A DNA stretch of 64,000 nt from Saliniradius amylolyticus (GCF_003143555.1 NZ_CP029347.1:1364001-1428000), one strand, 5' to 3'; shown: positions 48,510-58,477, counted from the stretch's first letter. Numbers and translations: made by a program. Notes: generated from the letters alone by a model not told the origin.

Positions 48510-49391
48510 ATGTACAAATTTTGCGTAACAATCGTGGTCATTATTGCTGCCTCCTTGACCTTTACGGCCAAGGCCGGTGTTCTCAGTTGCGATCCCTCAA
48601 AGGTTACTCTGAATACGGTAGCGTTACTGACTGATCTTAATGACAATTTATTACAGAATGGGCCCTATGATGCGAGTCAGTGTTTGGGCTACGATCCTGG
48701 TAATGATGACCAGTGGGGACTTAGCAACCCCACCAATAACATTGGCCAGTACAATGATGGTTTACTCAATGGCGAAGGTGACTTGTTTGATGGGTTAGAG
48801 TTTATTGAAGCCGATGAGTTGCAGGTCTTGGGCACGTGGGCTGGTGACCCTGAGCCTGCCGATGCACAGAATGATCCGGGTTGGATTCACCTTTTGAACT
48901 TCCAATGGGACGATGAGCTGGAAACCGGTAGCTATAACTACAGCTCCGTGAAGCCTAATGACAATACAGGTTTGTTTATAGGAGACCTGTTGGAGATGAG
49001 CTTCGACTGTGCAGATGGCGATTGTACCTCGGCTGACTGGTCATTAACCGTCAAGCTCGACATCATTGAGCAGGTGCAAGCGGTATTAGGCGATAAAACC
49101 TTTGACCACTTGGCGTTTTCCGTCAAGGCAGGGACCGGTTTTGCTGTGTACGACTTTGACTTTATTGATATTTTCAATAATGAGCCGAACCCAGCGCTGA
49201 ATTTCCTGACTCCTTATGCCTTTACCGGGACATTGAATACCATGGATCTGGCAGGAAAAGGGGTGTCCCACATCAATGTGTGGGCCAGAGACCCGGCCGA
49301 TACCACAACGGTGCCTGAGCCTTGGTCATTGGCACTGCTGGCATTGGGGCTGTTGATGATGGGACTCAGTCGGTGGCGACTGAAAGCCTAA
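48510..49391 (+). CDS. PEP-CTERM sorting-domain protein
   Basis: A 293-residue exported protein: signal peptide (MYKFCVTIVVIIAASLTFTAKA), an uncharacterised beta-rich body with many Asp/Asn (about 24-265), and the PEP-CTERM sorting tag at the end: VPEPWSLALLALGLLMMGLSRWRLKA (PEP motif, hydrophobic helix, basic tail). It would be processed by an exosortase, which is not in the window. ATG 48510 is chosen because GGAG precedes it at 7 nt; an upstream in-frame ATG at 48489 lies too near the promoter. Confidence 0.86.
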   Translation: MYKFCVTIVVIIAASLTFTAKAGVLSCDPSKVTLNTVALLTDLNDNLLQNGPYDASQCLGYDPGNDDQWGLSNPTNNIGQYNDGLLNGEGDLFDGLEFIEADELQVLGTWAGDPEPADAQNDPGWIHLLNFQWDDELETGSYNYSSVKPNDNTGLFIGDLLEMSFDCADGDCTSADWSLTVKLDIIEQVQAVLGDKTFDHLAFSVKAGTGFAVYDFDFIDIFNNEPNPALNFLTPYAFTGTLNTMDLAGKGVSHINVWARDPADTTTVPEPWSLALLALGLLMMGLSRWRLKA

Positions 49392-49394
49392 ACC

Positions 49395-49423
49395 AAAAAA
49401 GAGCGGCTTAGCCGCTCTTTTTT
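49395..49423. terminator. Bidirectional terminator between the PEP-CTERM gene and sppA
   Basis: A near-perfect palindrome: poly-A and GAGCGGC at the left, GCCGCTC and poly-T at the right, loop TTA. Confidence 0.92.
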
Positions 49424-49441
49424 TATCCGTTCAGTGCCGTT

Positions 49442-51304
49442 TTATGGCTGGCAATAGAAGCACAGCGCATAGGTTCCTTTGGGATCATTGAGCTTGGCGA
49501 ACTGGTCAAACTCCGACAGCGTCTTGCGAGCCATCTTGATCAGAGTGCTGTCGCTTTGTGATATCAACATGTCGCCCATCCAGACTGAAGCTGTGCCAAA
49601 AAGCTCGCGCCAGAATTTTTCTTGTGGGCTTAATGGCGGCTCAACATAATGTGTGTCGTACTTATCCAGCTCCGCCAGCTCCGCAGCGGCCCGCACAGCG
49701 TCATCCACATCACCGAGTTCATCAACTAATCCGAGCTCTTTGGCCTTGCTGCCAACCCAGACACGTCCCTGGGCGATTTCATCCACCTCAGACTTCGTCA
49801 TGTCTCTGTGGGTTGCCACCAGGGAGATAAATTGATCGTAGGTGTGCTCGATGCTTTTCTGGATGAGTTCGCCAGCTTTCGGTTTCAAACCATTGAAGGG
49901 GGAGAGGCCGGCTAAGTCGGTCGTTCCAACGCCATCGGCATTGATGCCCAGGTAATCCAGCGAGTCCTCAAAGGTCATAAACAGTCCGAATACTCCGATA
50001 GAGCCGGTGATGGTGCTGGGGTTTGCCCATATTTGATCGGCACTGGTAGAGATCCAATATCCGCCGGAGGCGGCATAAGTACTCATGGAAACCACCACAG
50101 GCTTGCCAGCCGCTTTCAACTGTTCTACTTCCTGACGAATCAGTTCAGAGGCAAAGGCGCTGCCACCGGGACTGTCGACCTGCAGTACCACGGCCTTAAT
50201 ATCGTCATCCATGCGAGCCTGGCGCAACAGACGGGCCGTGCTGTCACCTCCAATGGTGCCTGCTGGCTGGTTGCCATTTAAGATGGTGCCTTTGGCAACG
50301 ACCACACCTACATTGTCGGTACCGTTATCTTTACCGATAAAGGGTAGCTTGATGACTTTCAGGTAATTGTCGTAGCTGATATGGCGAAAGCCGAGCCGGG
50401 AATCATCTTTGCCCACCAGGTCCACCATTTCAGTGCGCACTTCCTCGCGGGTCTTCAGCGCGTCCACCCACTGATATTCCAGCGCGTACTGGGCGAAATC
50501 GCCATCCACAGAGGAAAGCTTTTGGTTGAGTTTGTCCAGATCGTCGTCAAAGTGGCTGGCTTCCAGGCCACGGGCACTGGCAACGTCCGTTTTGTATTGA
50601 TCCCAAAGGGCATTAAGCCAGGCCAGATTGGCCTCTTTAGCCTCATCGGACATATCGTCACGCATAAAGGGTTCTACCGCAGACTTATAGGTACCGACCC
50701 GGAAAATATGCGGGTTCACTTTCAGCTTTTCCAGCGCCGAGCGATAGTAGAGCTTGTAACGACCATAGCCGTCGAACATGAGCCCGCCCATTGGATTGAG
50801 ATAGAGATTATCGGCATGACTGGCGATGTAATACTGGCTTTGAGAGAAGTAATCCCCAATGGCGTACACGCTCTTGCCACTCTCCTTAAAGCTGTCGATG
50901 GCTTCGGCAACACGCCCCAGCTTATCCAGTCCACTGCGACGCAGGCCGTGTAAGTCGAGAATCAGAGTTTTGATGCGGTTATCCTGCTTGGCATTATCAA
51001 TGGCGAAGATCACATCGCGTACCAACACCTCAGGATCTTCTTCTTTCTCACCCAGGGCTTCCTGCATAAACTTTTCGAACGGATCGACCTGTGTTTCCTG
51101 TACCACCAACTTACCGTTCAGATTCAGAACCAGGGCAGAGTCTTTCGGTACCACCACCTTGCCATCTTCTGAGTTGACGATGGCGACAATGATGCCCACT
51201 GCAATGGCGATGAAGATCAGATTAAAGAACAGCTTGCGACTGAAGTTAAGTACAGCCCACAAACCGGTAAACAGGGATTTGGTAAAGCTCTTGCCGGATG
51301 CCAT
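49442..51304 (-). CDS. sppA: Signal peptide peptidase SppA (long form)
   Basis: A 620-residue S49 peptidase with an N-terminal membrane segment (LFFNLIFIAIAVGIIVAIV) and two S49 repeats. The first begins VLVRDVIFAIDNAKQDNRIKTLILDLHG, the second DDIKAVVLQVDSPGGSAFASELIRQE and holds the catalytic Ser in STYAASGGYWISTSADQIW; the lysine base lies in the first repeat, as in E. coli SppA. It degrades signal peptides in the membrane. ATG 51304 is chosen because AAAGGAG precedes it; the longer frame from 51325 includes that ribosome-binding site. Confidence 0.94.
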   Translation of the reverse strand: MASGKSFTKSLFTGLWAVLNFSRKLFFNLIFIAIAVGIIVAIVNSEDGKVVVPKDSALVLNLNGKLVVQETQVDPFEKFMQEALGEKEEDPEVLVRDVIFAIDNAKQDNRIKTLILDLHGLRRSGLDKLGRVAEAIDSFKESGKSVYAIGDYFSQSQYYIASHADNLYLNPMGGLMFDGYGRYKLYYRSALEKLKVNPHIFRVGTYKSAVEPFMRDDMSDEAKEANLAWLNALWDQYKTDVASARGLEASHFDDDLDKLNQKLSSVDGDFAQYALEYQWVDALKTREEVRTEMVDLVGKDDSRLGFRHISYDNYLKVIKLPFIGKDNGTDNVGVVVAKGTILNGNQPAGTIGGDSTARLLRQARMDDDIKAVVLQVDSPGGSAFASELIRQEVEQLKAAGKPVVVSMSTYAASGGYWISTSADQIWANPSTITGSIGVFGLFMTFEDSLDYLGINADGVGTTDLAGLSPFNGLKPKAGELIQKSIEHTYDQFISLVATHRDMTKSEVDEIAQGRVWVGSKAKELGLVDELGDVDDAVRAAAELAELDKYDTHYVEPPLSPQEKFWRELFGTASVWMGDMLISQSDSTLIKMARKTLSEFDQFAKLNDPKGTYALCFYCQP

Positions 51305-51463
51305 CGAAATAAATACTCCTTTCACTACTTATCATCCGTATCCTATCTGATATGGCGCAAAGCCCGAAATCGCAAATGTAAGTTTTTGTAACTCGGCCAG
51401 AGACAGTTTGTTATTTACTGTCTGGTGAACGCGTGTACGCCCAATAGCGGGTGCAATTGGTAA

Positions 51464-53542
<2,079 letters not shown>

Positions 53543-53553
53543 TCCTAAAAATG

Positions 53554-53583
53554 CTCAACGCCGCTGGGAACGGCGGCGTTGAG
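53554..53583. terminator. Hairpin at the end of fadH
   Basis: A 10-bp perfect stem (53554-53563 with 53574-53583) follows 12 nt after the fadH stop but has no clean T-run. It overlaps the 3' end of the small minus-strand gene. Confidence 0.5.
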
Positions 53584-53755
53584 GTTTCTCCGACTCCTCC
53601 AGCCATTTGGCTATCAAGGCCGCGATCCGCTGATAGTCGTCCTCGGCAAACGTCGTCAAAAGCTTTGACGTGCCCCTTTTGGCACCCAGCTTGGGCTGCT
53701 GTTTCTGATACAGTTTATGTAATGCGCCACTTGACGATGGTGTGGGTTTACTCAT
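53555..53755 (-). CDS. Small basic protein of unknown function
   Basis: A 66-residue frame convergent with fadH: MSKPTPSSSGALHKLYQKQQ, a helical FAEDDYQRIAALIAKWLEESEK and a basic tail (QRRRSQRR). The composition is protein-like and the overlapping plus-strand frame is not. No family recognised. The C-terminus is encoded within the fadH hairpin. Confidence 0.5.
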   Translation of the reverse strand: MSKPTPSSSGALHKLYQKQQPKLGAKRGTSKLLTTFAEDDYQRIAALIAKWLEESEKPQRRRSQRR

Positions 53756-53859
53756 AGTTATTGACTGATACTGGCTTTTGAAAGGATATTGCTGTGTTGC
53801 CGTTCCTTAATTGTAGAAATTGTCACTGTGAATAACCATAAAAATCAGCAGGAGAGAGC

Positions 53860-54477
53860 ATGGACATCGTCAATACCGGTAAAAAACTTCACCAGGCGTT
53901 AAACGTCACAAACGTTGCTGAAGGCCTTGCGCCTCTGCTGATTCGGCTTTATCTGGCGCCGGTGCTCATTCAGGCGGGATGGAATAAAGCCAACTCCTTT
54001 GACAGCGTGGTGCAGTGGTTTGGCAATAGCGAGTGGGGACTGGGAATGCCGTTTCCGGAGCTGATGGCGTTTTTGGCCATTGCCGCCGAACTGGTGGGGG
54101 GCGTGTTGATTCTGGTGGGGCTGGCAACACGCTGGGCCAGTATTCCGCTGATGATCACCATGGTTGTGGCCGCTGTGACAGTGCATTGGCAGAACGGCTG
54201 GCCCGCCATAGCCGATGCCTCGAGCTGGTTGGCCGATGGCACCATTTTACACAACGAACAGGTCATGCAGGCTCAGGAAAAGCTGGCCATGGCCAAAGAT
54301 ATCCTCCAGGAATACGGCAATTACGACTGGCTGACCAGCAGTGGTAACTTCGTTATCCTCAATAATGGTATTGAGTTTGCCGCCACCTATTTTATTATGC
54401 TGCTCAGTTTGTTTTTCACCGGCGGCGGCCGCTTTACCAGCGTGGATTACTATTTATGCCGCTGGCTGTGCCGATAA
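53860..54477 (+). CDS. DoxX-like membrane protein, HvfX-like
   Basis: A 205-residue protein with about four hydrophobic helices typical of the DoxX family (LIRLYLAPVLIQAGWNKANSF; FPELMAFLAIAAELVGGVLILVGLATRWASIPLMITMVVAA), and a soluble insert between helices 3 and 4. The pattern resembles HvfX, the DoxX partner of copper-RiPP (HvfABC) clusters, but no HvfA, HvfB or HvfC gene is nearby. It may act alone, or in quinone or thiol metabolism as other DoxX proteins. AGGAGAGAGC precedes the start. Confidence 0.72.
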   Translation: MDIVNTGKKLHQALNVTNVAEGLAPLLIRLYLAPVLIQAGWNKANSFDSVVQWFGNSEWGLGMPFPELMAFLAIAAELVGGVLILVGLATRWASIPLMITMVVAAVTVHWQNGWPAIADASSWLADGTILHNEQVMQAQEKLAMAKDILQEYGNYDWLTSSGNFVILNNGIEFAATYFIMLLSLFFTGGGRFTSVDYYLCRWLCR

Positions 54478-54610
54478 CCGAATGCGGCATCAGTAAAACG
54501 GCCCCATCATTTAAAGACTCGCCGCGAACGTTCCCGGAGTGAACCTTTGCGGCTTTCTAAAGGTATGGTTTTGTACCTTCGATGATCAGAACAGGATTTA
54601 AGGAGCGCCC

Positions 54611-55162
54611 ATGCAGGCACTGGAGTTGTTGTTAACCCGTTCCTCCCAACCTCGCTTACAAGCCCCGGCCCCCGAAGGGGAAGCGCTGGAAAATATTATG
54701 CAGGCCGCCTTGCGCGCACCCGATCACGGAGCCTTAACGCCCTGGCGTTTTATTGTCTGTCAGGGCAAGGGGTTGAAAAAGCTCGGGGATATCTTTGAGC
54801 AAGGGGCCATCGCCGAAGATATGTCGGCAAAAGACATTGAACGTGCGCCAGAGTTGCCTAAACGGGCCCCTATGGTGATTGTGGCGATCAGCAAGTACAG
54901 CGAACACCCTAAGGTGCCTTGGGTAGAGCAGGTCGCCTCCACCTCCTGTGCCGTACATGCCATGCAAATGGCCGCTGTGGCCCAAGGATATAGTGGTATG
55001 TGGCGCACCGGTAGTTACGCTCAAAACGGTGAGGTGAAAAATGCGCTGGGTCTGGCCGAGCAAGATGAGATTGTTGGCTTCTTGTATCTGGGTACCCCGG
55101 TGACCGAACCACTGCCCAAACCGCAGAAGGAGACAGGCGACTTTTTCGAGTTTTGGGATTAA
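54611..55162 (+). CDS. Nitroreductase-family flavoprotein (YdjA-like)
   Basis: A 183-residue FMN-dependent nitroreductase of the short YdjA type: RSSQPRLQAPAPEGEALENIMQAALRAPDHGALTPWRFI, VEQVASTSCAVHAMQMAAVAQGYSGMWRTG and IVGFLYLGTP are its FMN-binding segments. Physiological substrate unknown. Start ATG 54611 follows AAGGAGCGCCC. Confidence 0.9.
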   Translation: MQALELLLTRSSQPRLQAPAPEGEALENIMQAALRAPDHGALTPWRFIVCQGKGLKKLGDIFEQGAIAEDMSAKDIERAPELPKRAPMVIVAISKYSEHPKVPWVEQVASTSCAVHAMQMAAVAQGYSGMWRTGSYAQNGEVKNALGLAEQDEIVGFLYLGTPVTEPLPKPQKETGDFFEFWD

Positions 55163-55304
55163 GCGACCAGGGTTGGCGCCCTGAATCAGACCAGACTCTT
55201 TATGCTAACTGTGGCCCTGAATTCAATTCCGGGCCTCGCCCTCGGTCCCCCTTACTCAACGCGCGGTCAGAGCCGATATTATCCTCAAAGCATCAGTAAC
55301 CCTC

Positions 55305-55334
55305 GTCGTCCCGGCAGGCCGGGACTCAGGTCTT
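55305..55334. repeat. GTC-hairpin repeat, copy 1
   Basis: Stem GTCCCGGC (55308-55315) with GCCGGGAC (55318-55325), preceded by GTC and followed by TCAGGTCTTTTAG. Shares hairpin position and the CAG(G/T)TCTTTTAG tail with copy 2 at 55426. Confidence 0.65.
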
Positions 55335-55425
55335 TTAGTTTATTGATAAGCCGGAATTCTGCTTTTGAGGTTGATTCCAGCTTTGGCCTCCTTGCCGAGC
55401 ATGATGCACTAATCTTAAAGTAATC

Positions 55426-55462
55426 GTCACCCCGTACTCGATACGGGGTCCAGTTCTTTTAG
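55426..55462. repeat. GTC-hairpin repeat, copy 2
   Basis: Stem ACCCCGTA (55429-55436) with TACGGGGT (55442-55449), preceded by CGTC and followed by CCAGTTCTTTTAG. Confidence 0.65.
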
Positions 55463-55551
55463 CGAGTTTGCTAACCTAACCCAGTCGCCCCGGCGAAGGA
55501 TTCAACCATGGCCTCCCTGCCGGATATGACTCGCGCTCCCTCGCGAGCCAG

Positions 55552-55590
55552 CCCCTTTTAGAAAGACCTAAAAGGGGCGAAAAGGTCTTT
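55552..55590 (+). other. Potential RNA pseudoknot
   Basis: Stem 1 is 10 bp, CCCCTTTTAG (55552-55561) with CTAAAAGGGG (55568-55577). Its loop AAAGAC (55562-55567) is the exact complement of GTCTTT (55585-55590) just downstream, so an H-type pseudoknot, or two mutually exclusive hairpins, could form. Confidence 0.5.
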
Positions 55591-55599
55591 AGTCGCTGC

Positions 55600-55738
55600 T
55601 GACTTTCCGGGAACCTTGTCGCCCCAAGGCTCTGACTACGTCGAACCGGCTCTAGGCAACATCCTGTAAAACTATCGCCTCGCGAAATCGTCCAGGATTT
55701 CGCGTTCGACTGAGCCTTGGCACGTCAAGGGAAAGTCA
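55600..55738. repeat. Long imperfect inverted repeat with a terminal hairpin
   Basis: The left arm (55600-55655) and right arm (55705-55738, inverted) share TGACTTTCC, CTTG, CG, CCAAGGCTC and GTCGAAC in order. The centre contains a 9-bp hairpin (CGCGAAATC 55681-55689 with GATTTCGCG 55696-55704). Confidence 0.55.
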
Positions 55739-55766
55739 AAGCGACATACCAATCCTCACTATTACA

Positions 55767-55794
55767 GTCACCCTGAGGTCGCCTCAGGGTCTCC
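55767..55794. repeat. GTC-hairpin repeat, copy 3 (partial)
   Basis: Stem ACCCTGAGG (55770-55778) with CCTCAGGGT (55782-55790), preceded by AGTC and followed by CTCCA; lacks the TTTTAG tail. Confidence 0.55.
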
Positions 55795-55862
55795 AACATT
55801 AAGCGCAGATGTCTGAGGGTGCACCCTTGGCCCGTTAAAACACCCTGTGGCGGGCCGGCGCC

Positions 55863-55941
55863 GGAAAAAGTGGGGCGATTTTCAGGGAAGAAAATCGAGT
55901 GAAGACGAACAGGGAGTGAGTGTGAGCGACCCGCTTTTTCC
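55863..55941. repeat. Hairpin element with inner stem
   Basis: GGAAAAAGTGGG (55863-55874) pairs with CCCGCTTTTTCC (55930-55941) with one G-T wobble, enclosing an 8-bp hairpin (CGATTTTC 55876-55883 with GAAAATCG 55890-55897). Confidence 0.5.
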
Positions 55942-56140
55942 AAGCCTAAGCCAATAAATATACAGGTATAATAGAACTTGCCATGAATTGGTGCCTGCCC
56001 GCGAAGTAAAGCGCTCGCTTCCTCCAAAGGCAACTAAGCATGGTATTGATATTAAATACTTTTTTCTCTAGCTTGTGTTTTTAGCGAGCGCTCGGTTAGA
56101 CTGTGCTCACTTTCTACATATCTTCTGGCGCATGGCAGCC

Positions 56141-56252
56141 TACCAAAAAGCCATTAACGGATTGTTTTAAAAGGAGTTAACCGATGCACTATCCTCAAAC
56201 CAGCTATCACCCTCCCGTATTTAGTGCGCGTGCACACTAATAACTGTTAAAT
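56141..56252 (+). other. Degenerate attC site upstream of cassette A
   Basis: The start TACCAAAAAGCCATTAACGG (56141) closely matches the start of the intact attC at 58472 (ACAAAGCCATTAAG then CGGATT). The far end coincides with the GTTAAAT core at 56246-56252 that opens cassette A. The arms pair poorly, so the site looks decayed. Confidence 0.4.
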
Positions 56253-56580
56253 GGCAAAAGGAAGGATTGTGCGAGACCTGAAAGAAGAGATGTTAACTAG
56301 CGACATTAAGTCCGCAATGGGCTTTGCATCAGTATCTAAATGGGTGAAATCTATTCTGGCTATTGTCGTGATCGTAGCATACTTCACTAGCAGCGCTTGG
56401 CTCACTGAAGTAATAGTAATATCCGTGGTTGTATCACTAATACTTCCACTTGGGTTCTTTGATGTGTTTATCCAAAAACTATTAGAGTACAACACTCAAA
56501 AAGTAGAAGAGCGTCAAACACTAAATGCTACTGAAGCCAATGAACACTTTGAAAAGCTATATAAAAAGGTTGGCAAATAA
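56251..56580 (+). CDS. Cassette A protein: two-helix membrane protein
   Basis: A 109-residue protein with two neighbouring membrane helices (WVKSILAIVVIVAYFTSSAWL and EVIVISVVVSLILPLGFFDVF) and a charged C-terminal tail (EERQTLNATEANEHFEKLYKKVGK). No family recognised. ATG 56251 lies only 4 nt inside the cassette; GTG 56269, preceded by AAGGAAGG, is an alternative start (MRDLKEEML). Bacterial integron cassettes often encode such small membrane proteins. Confidence 0.65.
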   Translation: MAKGRIVRDLKEEMLTSDIKSAMGFASVSKWVKSILAIVVIVAYFTSSAWLTEVIVISVVVSLILPLGFFDVFIQKLLEYNTQKVEERQTLNATEANEHFEKLYKKVGK

Positions 56581-56584
56581 TGCC

Positions 56585-56667
56585 ACTTAACAAGGCAATT
56601 AAAATTCGCCCACAAAAAAAGCGTGGGCTGGACTCGCTAACGCTCGCCTTTTATTGCGGCGTTAGCT
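56585..56667 (+). other. attC recombination site of cassette A
   Basis: An 83-bp site from ACTTAAC (56585-56591, RYYYAAC) to GTTAGCT (56661-56667). The arms pair (AACAAGGCAATTAA with TTTTATTGCGGCGTT, unpaired G), with an inner GCCCAC/GTGGGC hairpin. This is the usual folded attC layout with an extrahelical base. Confidence 0.85.
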
Positions 56668-56689
56668 GCACTCTACACACGGAGGTTAT

Positions 56690-58477
56690 ATGTCTATTCA
56701 AGAAATTGAAGTAACTCTGGAGGAGTTGCAATCACTAGATCAAGATCAAATACTCTGTTCATGCAGCAAGCCTTTGTATTATGAATTGGAGTCAGCTTTG
56801 AGGAGTATTGAAGGCTCTAATGCCGCAAAACTGTTATCTGCCACTTGCTCGATGCACCTAAAGCCTGAAAATCCGAAAGCGCCATTTTCACCTAAATTTA
56901 TAATGCAAGACCGCAGAGGTCTCATTGCCAGTGATTTTTCTAAAGAGTCTTTGAATGCGATTTCTCAATTTTGCGACTCTGTGACAATACCAGAGTTACA
57001 AGCACGGTTAGCAGATATTTCTTGGGTTACTAAAGTTGGAAGTGTTGATCATGCCTATATGGCAATAGAGGCATATCTTGAATCAGCAAAACAATTATTA
57101 GCATTAGGTGAATCATGGATATACCCAGCAGAGAGAATAGAACGCGCCTTAAGGTTAAGCTGCATGTTCAGAAGAGATACTCAGCGGCCTGATTTGTTCG
57201 AAAAATTAGCAGACTTCATTAAATCTGAGATAGATAGTAAAAAACTAGATGATTCACCTTTTTATGCATTGCGTTTATTGACGTTATCACATGAATGTGG
57301 CGTAGGTGATGATGACTGGATTCTTAATACAGCAGAGGAAATTGCTCAAACTCGTTTTGAATTAGGTGATACTAGAACAGCGATAAGTGGATGGGAGTGC
57401 GCACTAAACTCTGCTAATTCATCTAGAAATAAAAGCAAACAGCAAGAAATATGGAGAGAAATAGCAGCTTGCCACATCAAAGACTCAGAGCTTCAAGATG
57501 GTGGACTGATAGCTGCAGGATGCATACTTAAAGCAATTGATGCATTGTCTAAAGTCCCCAACACTAGGCAAGAAAGGCTTGAACTATATGAGACAATGAG
57601 AGATCACCAAATTGAATCTCTACATCAACTACATGAGTTTTCAACACCAGCACAAGACATTAGTGAAATTGTTCATCAAGCAAAAATTCAAGTCCAAGGT
57701 AAAGATTTCTTCGATATGCTTTTTAGGCTTGGTGTTCTGGTTTCAAGACCTACAGATATTAACAAGCTGAAAGAGCAAGCAATCGAACAAATGCAAAGTA
57801 GCATCGCATGGATGTTTGGTGGAACGCATATAGATCACGAAGGTATCACAGTTGCAACAGTTCCTGCTGGTATGGGACTAGATGAAAGTCAAGATGGTCC
57901 TGTCACTTGGGCTACAATGATGAAAAATATTGGAATTGATCATCAATTAGCAGTACAGGGACAGATAAGACCTGCCCTAAATGAGCTAATGACTCAGCAC
58001 CATGTTTCTGAATATGCTCTAGAATCTATTTTAAAAAATAGTCCGTTCATACCATATGGGCACGAATATTTTTATATTAAAGGGATTATATTTGGCCTTG
58101 AAGGGGATTTTCTAAGTGCGTGTCATATTCTTATTCCACAGATTGAAAATTCACTTAGGTACGTGGCAAGAACTCAAGGAGAGGAGCCAACAACATTGCA
58201 CGGTGATGGTTCTCAAGAAAGAAGTGGCCTGAAATATTTATTAGATCATCCAGCTATTATTGAAGTTTTAGGTCAAGATATTGTCGGAAATCTTCAATCA
58301 ATTTTAATAGATAAGATATATGGAGACTTAAGAAACCAGATGTCTCATGGCTATATGCCGGCTGGTCACTTTTATGGTGTTGCACCGATTTTTCTTTGGT
58401 GGTTAGTTTTACACATTGTAATGTTGCCTTTAGGTAGTCACTGGAAACAGTACTACAAACCAGAAAATAGCAGCTAA
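56690..58477 (+). CDS. Cassette B protein: DUF4209/HEPN-like 595-residue protein
   Basis: A 595-residue, mostly helical soluble protein. The C-terminal third (about 470-580) carries ACHILIPQIENSLRYVARTQG and then LRNQMSHGYM, i.e. Arg548-Asn-Gln-Met-Ser-His553-Gly. This is the RNxx(A/S)HG motif of DUF4209 and also fits the R-x4-H signature of HEPN RNases. The N-terminal two thirds, with a central all-helical part (SGWECALNSANSSRNKSKQQEIWREIAACHI, TPR-like), resemble nothing I can name. GGAGG precedes ATG 56690. It is AT-rich. As the only gene between two attC sites it is a single-gene cassette; a defence or toxin role is inferred, not shown. Confidence 0.75.
   Translation: MSIQEIEVTLEELQSLDQDQILCSCSKPLYYELESALRSIEGSNAAKLLSATCSMHLKPENPKAPFSPKFIMQDRRGLIASDFSKESLNAISQFCDSVTIPELQARLADISWVTKVGSVDHAYMAIEAYLESAKQLLALGESWIYPAERIERALRLSCMFRRDTQRPDLFEKLADFIKSEIDSKKLDDSPFYALRLLTLSHECGVGDDDWILNTAEEIAQTRFELGDTRTAISGWECALNSANSSRNKSKQQEIWREIAACHIKDSELQDGGLIAAGCILKAIDALSKVPNTRQERLELYETMRDHQIESLHQLHEFSTPAQDISEIVHQAKIQVQGKDFFDMLFRLGVLVSRPTDINKLKEQAIEQMQSSIAWMFGGTHIDHEGITVATVPAGMGLDESQDGPVTWATMMKNIGIDHQLAVQGQIRPALNELMTQHHVSEYALESILKNSPFIPYGHEYFYIKGIIFGLEGDFLSACHILIPQIENSLRYVARTQGEEPTTLHGDGSQERSGLKYLLDHPAIIEVLGQDIVGNLQSILIDKIYGDLRNQMSHGYMPAGHFYGVAPIFLWWLVLHIVMLPLGSHWKQYYKPENSS

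Larger units (their letters stand above)
55163..56246. other. Long non-coding stretch, rich in hairpins
   Basis: About 1.08 kb between the nitroreductase and the first cassette with no convincing gene; the open frames here, including a 102-codon minus-strand one, lack gene-like composition. It contains repeated hairpins, a potential pseudoknot and a long inverted repeat (listed separately) and an attC-like start at 56141. Confidence 0.7.

Noticed and set aside
55725-56033. A 102-codon minus-strand frame in the non-coding stretch
   Set aside because: It runs through the hairpin-rich region and one of the GTC repeats; composition is not gene-like and there is no ribosome-binding site. Better seen as repeated non-coding DNA.
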